A stretch of 10,006 bases of DNA from Planctomycetota bacterium. Its GTDB lineage: Bacteria > Planctomycetota > Planctomycetia > Planctomycetales > Planctomycetaceae. This document shows positions 6,883-10,006 of the stretch, in pieces (position 1 is the stretch's first letter; each line of letters opens with the position of its first letter). The notes under the pieces were generated by a model. That model was not told the origin of the DNA, ran no database searches, and saw nothing but the letters and a program-made list of their open reading frames with translations. A program made the position numbers and the translations under genes. The DNA lies in the NCBI GenBank assembly GCA_023429275.1, contig JAEYWB010000209.1, positions 1 through 10,006 of the forward strand, given 5' to 3'.

Positions 6883-7320
6883 TCAGCCGGGCTGTCCCTT
6901 GAGGGGGACAGTCAGGTCGAGGCTGTTCGGGCCGGGCGCGACCGTCACGGGATCAGGGAGCACATACAGCACGGGCGGCGCGGGGGGCCTGGCGGTCTTG
7001 GGGGTCGGTTCTCCTCCGCCCCCCGTCGGGGAGACGATCCCGCCGACGGTGACCTTGACCTTGTGAGGGCCGATCTTGGCCCCCTCGGAGCCGTCGGTGT
7101 AGGTCAGCGTGAACTCGCCGCTGGCATCGCTGCGGCCGGTCGAAGGGGCGCCGCTGTCGGGCAGGAACTCGACGTAGGCGTCCGCGAGGGGCTTACCGTC
7201 CTGGAGCAGTTTTCCCTTCACGGGGGCCAGGGCGGGCTTGTCCTTGGGGGTCGAAGCCGGGCCGCAACCGGCGCCCAGCAGGGCGAGGCCGAGGGAGAGG
7301 AGGAGGGATCGGGCAAACAT
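6883..7320 (-). CDS. Transthyretin-like/carboxypeptidase-regulatory-like lipoprotein (copy B)
   Basis: A 145-residue predicted lipoprotein. M-F-A-R-S-L-L-L-S-L-G-L-A-L is followed by the lipobox L-G-A-G-C19, so it should be lipidated at C19 and membrane-anchored outside the cytoplasm. A Pro/Lys linker leads to one beta-sandwich domain with the same order of elements as copy A: V-K-G-K-L-L-Q-D-G-K-P-L, Y-V-E-F-L-P, S-D-A-S-G-E-F-T-L, G-P-H-K-V-K-V, then a Gly/Pro-rich loop and a final N-S-L-D-L-T-V strand. The middle loop is longer and more Pro/Gly-rich than in copy A. The start at 7320 has TGAGGAA about ten bases upstream. It lies 93 bases after DUF1559-B, with a strong hairpin between them. 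Function is unknown; a partner role with the adjacent DUF1559 protein is inferred from the repeated gene order. Confidence 0.88.
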   Translation of the reverse strand: MFARSLLLSLGLALLGAGCGPASTPKDKPALAPVKGKLLQDGKPLADAYVEFLPDSGAPSTGRSDASGEFTLTYTDGSEGAKIGPHKVKVTVGGIVSPTGGGGEPTPKTARPPAPPVLYVLPDPVTVAPGPNSLDLTVPLKGQPG

Positions 7321-7377
7321 CGGAGAACCATTCCTCAGGCTGCCGTTCGCAGCCTTTCGAGCAGGTGGGGAAAGGAA

Positions 7378-7403
7378 GCGCCGCCGCCTGCAGGCAGCGG
7401 CGC
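7378..7403 (-). terminator. Probable terminator or attenuator between DUF1559-B and lipoprotein-B
   Basis: A near-perfect 26-bp dyad: GCGCCGC (7378-7384) pairs with GCGGCGC (7397-7403), enclosing the palindrome GCCTGCAGGC (7386-7395), with one mismatch in total (7385/7396). In the minus direction it starts 10 bases after the DUF1559-B stop and is followed by the pyrimidine run TTCCTTTCC, as expected for an intrinsic terminator with an imperfect T-tract. It could lower lipoprotein-B expression relative to DUF1559-B. Confidence 0.5.
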
Positions 7404-7413
7404 GACGCTCATT

Positions 7414-8442
7414 TCAGTCGATCGTCACAGCGCGGTTGTCGTTCCGCTGGCACATCCGGAAGAACTGCGACGAGTCCATGTTCTCGGAGAGGAACCGGAC
7501 CGAGCCGTCGCCGAACAGGAGGTGCGCCCCCCCTGTGTGGGGAGAGAGGATCCGCGTATGGCGGTACCAGGGATTCTCGTTGCCGTTGACCCCGGACTTA
7601 TCGTTGATCGGCGAGCGGACGACAGTCATGTTGAGCCACCAGCCGGTGTCTCCACCTTCGCCGCCGGCCCAGGGACCGCCGTCGTGATTGGAGGCCCGCC
7701 AGTCCTTGGTGAACGTGCCGGTCGAGACGTCGATGTTGTACTGAGACTGCGCGCCGACCATCGCCGTGTTCGATGTGCCGTCAACGATGTCGACCAGCCG
7801 GGCCGGCCGGGCTTCTGCATAGGTCCCGTTCGAAGCGACGATCACGCCGTTGTAGTTCGAGCGGTAGTAGCCGGTCCAGGTGCTCGGAACCGGGCAGCAG
7901 TTGCCGGTTGACATGTCGTTGTAGGACCCGGCGATGCCGACGTAGTTCGCCAGCTGATACGTGATGGACGCCGGGGCTCCGAGGGCCTGCGTCGACGCGT
8001 TCGTGTTCTGCGTGCGGGTCTTCGGCATCGCGCTCGACGGGCAGAGGAAGGTCTGCACCCGGAGGGAGTTCGTCACCTCCCAGTTGCGGTTCGTGCGATC
8101 CGACTGCATCGTCCAGTCGGTGTCGTTGAAGGTGATCTTGTTGTAGGCCCCCTGCTGTTCGAGCTGCGGGAGGATCTGCACCATCCACGACGCCCCGCGG
8201 CGGCCGGCGGAATCGATCGCGACGTTGCCCGGCGGGAAGGAGCTGTGGATTTCGACATAGCTGTGAAGGGCGATGCCGAGCTGCTTGAGGTTGTTGCGGC
8301 ACTGGCTGGCCCGGGCCGCTTCACGGGCCTGCTGAACGGCCGGAAGAAGGATCGCCACGAGGACGGCGATGATCGCGATGACGACCAGGAGTTCGATGAG
8401 CGTGAAGCCGCGGCGGGGCCGGACGGAATGACGTGGCAACAT
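7414..8442 (-). CDS. DUF1559 prepilin-like (H-X9-DG) protein, copy B
   Basis: A 342-residue protein with a prepilin-type leader: P-R-R-G12-F13-T-L-I-E-L followed by a hydrophobic helix, so cleavage after G12 and N-methylation of F13 by prepilin peptidase are expected. The post-helix segment Q-A-R-E-A-A-R-A-S-Q-C-R-N-N-L-K-Q-L and the C-terminal H302-X9-D312-G313 motif place it in DUF1559; C-Q-R-N-D follows as in copy A. It is membrane-anchored with an exported domain; function is unknown. I prefer the start at 8442 because GGAG (8452-8455) lies nine bases upstream, whereas the in-frame ATG at 8457 has no ribosome binding site and adds only five residues. It is the first structural gene after the LacI-type regulator (106 bases away), with a candidate operator at 8480-8488, and is followed by lipoprotein-B. 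Confidence 0.95.
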   Translation of the reverse strand: MLPRHSVRPRRGFTLIELLVVIAIIAVLVAILLPAVQQAREAARASQCRNNLKQLGIALHSYVEIHSSFPPGNVAIDSAGRRGASWMVQILPQLEQQGAYNKITFNDTDWTMQSDRTNRNWEVTNSLRVQTFLCPSSAMPKTRTQNTNASTQALGAPASITYQLANYVGIAGSYNDMSTGNCCPVPSTWTGYYRSNYNGVIVASNGTYAEARPARLVDIVDGTSNTAMVGAQSQYNIDVSTGTFTKDWRASNHDGGPWAGGEGGDTGWWLNMTVVRSPINDKSGVNGNENPWYRHTRILSPHTGGAHLLFGDGSVRFLSENMDSSQFFRMCQRNDNRAVTID

Positions 8443-8479
8443 GGGACGGAACTCCATGGAGACGAAAGGGCAAGATCAG

Positions 8480-8488
8480 GCGATATCG
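8480..8488. promoter_or_regulatory. Candidate LacI-family operator upstream of DUF1559-B
   Basis: The palindrome CGATATCG (8481-8488) lies about 39 bases before the DUF1559-B start. The octamer GCGATATC (8480-8487) is shared exactly with 9642-9649 upstream of the regulator gene. The GATATC core is rare in this GC-rich sequence; by eye I find it only here and twice upstream of the regulator. The assignment to this regulator is inference. Confidence 0.45.
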
Positions 8489-8497
8489 ACGCACCTT

Positions 8498-8516
8498 CTT
8501 CGGCCGTCAGCCGAAG
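8498..8516 (-). terminator. Hairpin downstream of the LacI-type gene
   Basis: Perfect 7-bp arms CTTCGGC (8498-8504) and GCCGAAG (8510-8516) around a five-base loop, 32 bases past the regulator stop and just before the GCGATATC site. No T-tract follows in the minus direction. It may separate regulator transcription from a start site for DUF1559-B. Confidence 0.35.
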
Positions 8517-8548
8517 GAGTGGCAGTCACGGGCGGACGCTGCCCGGAA

Positions 8549-9613
8549 TCAAGTCAGTACCGTTGCGGACGACTCGCGGACGACGAGCCGGGTTTCCACC
8601 CGTTCGATCCTGTCCTGGGGGTCGTACTCTTTCGCGCGGCGGATGCGCTCGACGGCGCGCGTCAGGAGTGTCGGGAGCTCCAGTGAGACCGTCGTGAGAG
8701 GCGGATCCAGGATTCCCGCAAACTGAAGGTTGCCCCAGCCGATCACGGAGATCTGCTCGGGGACGCGGACGCCAATCCGGCGGAAGGCGCGGATCAGCCC
8801 GCAGGCATTGAAGTCGGTGTCACAAAGGAGCGAGTCCGCGCCGAGACCGTCGACGATCTTCCGCGCGAGGGTGTCGAACCGTTCGTAAAACGCCGGGTCC
8901 GAAAGCCGCCAGTCCTTGGTTTCCAGGATGATCCGGCTGTCGTCGAACGACATGCCGAGCTCCGCGGCCGTCCGGAGGTAAACCTCCCGCCGCTGGCGGA
9001 ATGCGGCCGATTTCACTTCTTCCGTCAGGAAGACCGGACGGGACCGGCCGTGGTCGCGAAGGTGAGCCATGGAGGCCCTCGCCCCCGCTTCGACGTCGCT
9101 GATCACGGACGAGACGTCCGGGTCGCAGACATCGCCGATCGCGACGACCGCCGAAGGGACCGTGCGGAACAGGTCCGCGACTTCGGGCCACTGCTGTTCG
9201 TTCTCGTAGGCGATGTAGACGATCCCTTCGATCCAGCCCGCTCGAACGTCCCGGAGGAGCGACAGGAGAGGAGCGATGTCGCCAGGGCAGAACTGGGCCA
9301 TGACCCGCGTTCCCGCTTCGACGGCGGCATCGTGCAGCCAGGCGAGGGCATGCTGGGTGAGATAGTTCTGCCAGTTGTTTGCGACGACGGCGATGATTCC
9401 GCTGCTGCGTCCGGCAAGCTGCTGAGCCGCGGGATTCGGGCGGAATCCATGCTCCTCGGCAATCTCGCGAATTCTCTGCGCCGTCTGGGCAGAGACCCGA
9501 ACTCGCCCGTTTCCTGTTCCCATCAGGACGGCGGAGACCGCCATGCGCGAGACACCGGCCTTGCGGGCGATGTCGACCATGCGAACGGGCGGGGATGAGA
9601 ATTCGCTGGGCAT
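8549..9613 (-). CDS. LacI-family transcriptional regulator
   Basis: A 354-residue regulator of normal family length. The N-terminal DNA-binding domain (about 12-60) shows the LacI helix-turn-helix M-V-D-I-A-R-K-A-G-V-S-R-M-A-V-S-A-V-L, followed by R-I-R-E-I-A-E-E-H-G-F-R-P-N-P and the hinge helix A-A-Q-Q-L-A-G-R-S-S-G, close to that of classical LacI. Residues from about 70 to 340 form the periplasmic-binding-protein-like effector domain (G-I-I-A-V-V, an I-S-D-V-E segment, D-S-L-L-C-D-T-D-F-N-A, I-S-V-I-G-W-G-N). The effector, often a sugar in this family, cannot be read from the sequence, and no sugar catabolic gene is adjacent. The start at 9613 is kept, although a shorter start at 9580 also retains the helix-turn-helix; neither has a ribosome binding site. 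GATATC-centred sites on both sides suggest self-regulation and control of the DUF1559/lipoprotein genes downstream. Confidence 0.93.
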   Translation of the reverse strand: MPSEFSSPPVRMVDIARKAGVSRMAVSAVLMGTGNGRVRVSAQTAQRIREIAEEHGFRPNPAAQQLAGRSSGIIAVVANNWQNYLTQHALAWLHDAAVEAGTRVMAQFCPGDIAPLLSLLRDVRAGWIEGIVYIAYENEQQWPEVADLFRTVPSAVVAIGDVCDPDVSSVISDVEAGARASMAHLRDHGRSRPVFLTEEVKSAAFRQRREVYLRTAAELGMSFDDSRIILETKDWRLSDPAFYERFDTLARKIVDGLGADSLLCDTDFNACGLIRAFRRIGVRVPEQISVIGWGNLQFAGILDPPLTTVSLELPTLLTRAVERIRRAKEYDPQDRIERVETRLVVRESSATVLT

Positions 9614-9635
9614 TCCGTAATCAGCTGGGATGAAC

Positions 9636-9674
9636 TATCACGCGATATCACGAATGATATTGCGGGATATCATT
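9636..9674. promoter_or_regulatory. Cluster of GATATC-centred inverted repeats upstream of the LacI-type gene
   Basis: AATGATAT (9653-9660) and ATATCATT (9667-9674) form a perfect 8-bp inverted repeat with a six-base spacer. The first arm also pairs with ATATCA at 9645-9650 (four-base spacer). GATATC occurs at 9644-9649 and 9666-9671, 22 bp apart, so the two sites lie on about the same helix face. TATCACG is directly repeated at 9636-9642 and 9646-9652. This 39-bp cluster, 23 bases before the regulator start, is a likely operator region, probably for autoregulation. Confidence 0.6.
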
Positions 9675-9714
9675 TCCGATGCGGATTGCACGTCCTGTGC
9701 CAGAAAACTTTTCG

Positions 9715-9732
9715 CCGCGGGAGAACCCGCGG
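9715..9732. repeat. Perfect 7-bp hairpin with AGAA loop
   Basis: CCGCGGG (9715-9721), AGAA, CCCGCGG (9726-9732). Read leftwards it is followed by CGAAAAGTTTTC, which has a short T-run, so it could attenuate or terminate transcription entering the LacI-type gene. It may equally be a leader structure. Confidence 0.4.
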
Positions 9733-9789
9733 GCTGCGACCCAGATGTGGTGCCGATGGAAAGTCGCGTCAGACGCAACTCAAGGCATC

Positions 9790-9817
9790 ACTGTAAGAAC
9801 GGCTGGGATACTGTCAA
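9790..9817 (-). promoter_or_regulatory. Candidate promoter for the LacI-type gene
   Basis: On the minus strand a perfect -35 hexamer TTGACA (9817-9812) is followed after 16 bases by TACAGT (9795-9790), four of six matches to the -10 consensus. Transcription would start near 9783 and give a leader of about 170 bases containing the hairpin and the GATATC cluster. Confidence 0.4.
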
Positions 9818-9827
9818 TTCTGTTCTG

Positions 9828-9843
9828 TATAATGGAATCCATT
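9828..9843 (+). promoter_or_regulatory. Rightward -10 element overlapped by a palindrome
   Basis: TATAAT at 9828-9833 is a perfect -10 consensus; the -35 position 17 bases upstream matches only three of six. A 13-bp palindrome with six-base arms, AATGGA-A-TCCATT (9831-9843), overlaps the -10 and the expected start point, a classic place for a repressor site. It would drive a gene beginning at or beyond the right edge. Confidence 0.4.
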
Positions 9844-10006
9844 TTCGTGGAAATTGTGACAGGATGACGCACGCCTTGTGACCGGCAGGTCGCGAGGACA
9901 AGTGGCACGCATGCTCAGTCCGTTCGCAATTCGCCGCCGCTCGCGGGAATCCTCTAACCTCTCCTCATCGCCGAGCGTCTCCACAAAGACCTGCCGCGTC
10001 ACGATG

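Larger units (their letters stand above)
9614..10006. other. Divergent regulatory region upstream of the LacI-type gene
   Basis: This 393-bp stretch is visibly more AT-rich in places than the neighbouring genes. Open frames of 60-83 residues on either strand show no family features, so no gene is called. It contains the GATATC operator cluster, a tetraloop hairpin at 9715-9732, a leftward promoter-like pair at 9790-9817 and a rightward -10 element at 9828-9833. The last three bases of the window are an ATG that could start a rightward gene, but nothing beyond it is visible. Confidence 0.6.

Noticed and set aside
7063..7911. A 282-codon plus-strand open frame across lipoprotein-B and DUF1559-B
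   Set aside because: It spans two clear minus-strand genes and the gap between them; the translation has no motif.
6600..8410. The similar DNA near 6600-6730 and 8280-8410 as an insertion sequence or mobile repeat
   Set aside because: Both copies code for the conserved prepilin N-terminus of DUF1559 proteins; no terminal repeats, target duplications or transposase are seen.
9630..9881. An 83-codon plus-strand open frame upstream of the LacI-type gene
   Set aside because: It runs through the operator cluster and the promoter elements, and lacks a ribosome binding site and any family feature.

Overview
The window is GC-rich chromosomal DNA from a bacterium of the phylum Planctomycetota. This assignment rests on family content: a Tat-exported DUF1501 protein, two DUF1559 proteins with prepilin-type N-termini and the C-terminal H-X9-DG motif, and small lipoproteins with a carboxypeptidase-regulatory/transthyretin-like fold. 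This combination is typical of planctomycetes. Shine-Dalgarno sequences are weak or absent at several starts. No species can be named from the sequence alone.

Layout, left to right. (1) 14-1474, plus strand: DUF1501 secreted protein, probably the last gene of an operon lying upstream of the window. (2) 1515-2186, minus strand, convergent with it: an RpiB-type sugar-phosphate isomerase whose frame continues into a C-terminal cysteine-rich zinc-ribbon-like CPXCG domain. (3) 2187-3066: about 880 bases without a convincing gene. It holds two short palindromes, a near-consensus sigma-70 promoter and a 15-bp tandem repeat in the thioredoxin leader. (4) 3067-3396, plus strand: thioredoxin, followed by a strong hairpin. 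(5) 3539-5044, plus strand: a 501-residue soluble coiled-coil protein of unknown function. (6) 5077-8442, minus strand: two consecutive copies of a two-gene cassette (DUF1559 pseudopilin-like protein, then transthyretin-like lipoprotein). (7) 8549-9613, minus strand: a LacI-family regulator directly upstream of the cassettes. (8) 9614-10006: a 393-bp probable regulatory region with inverted repeats, a hairpin and two divergent promoter-like elements.

Reading the minus-strand block in its transcription order gives lacI-type regulator, DUF1559-B, lipoprotein-B, DUF1559-A, lipoprotein-A. The GCGATATC octamer occurs both upstream of the regulator and between the regulator and DUF1559-B. This suggests, but does not prove, that the regulator controls itself and the surface-protein cassettes. 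Hairpins follow the regulator, both DUF1559 genes and lipoprotein-B, so the block may be a set of partly uncoupled transcription units rather than one uniform operon.

I see no CRISPR array, tRNA, rRNA, transposase or integrase. The points most worth following up are the RpiB-CPXCG fusion, the putative GATATC-centred LacI regulon with duplicated pseudopilin/lipoprotein cassettes, and the repeat-bearing thioredoxin leader.
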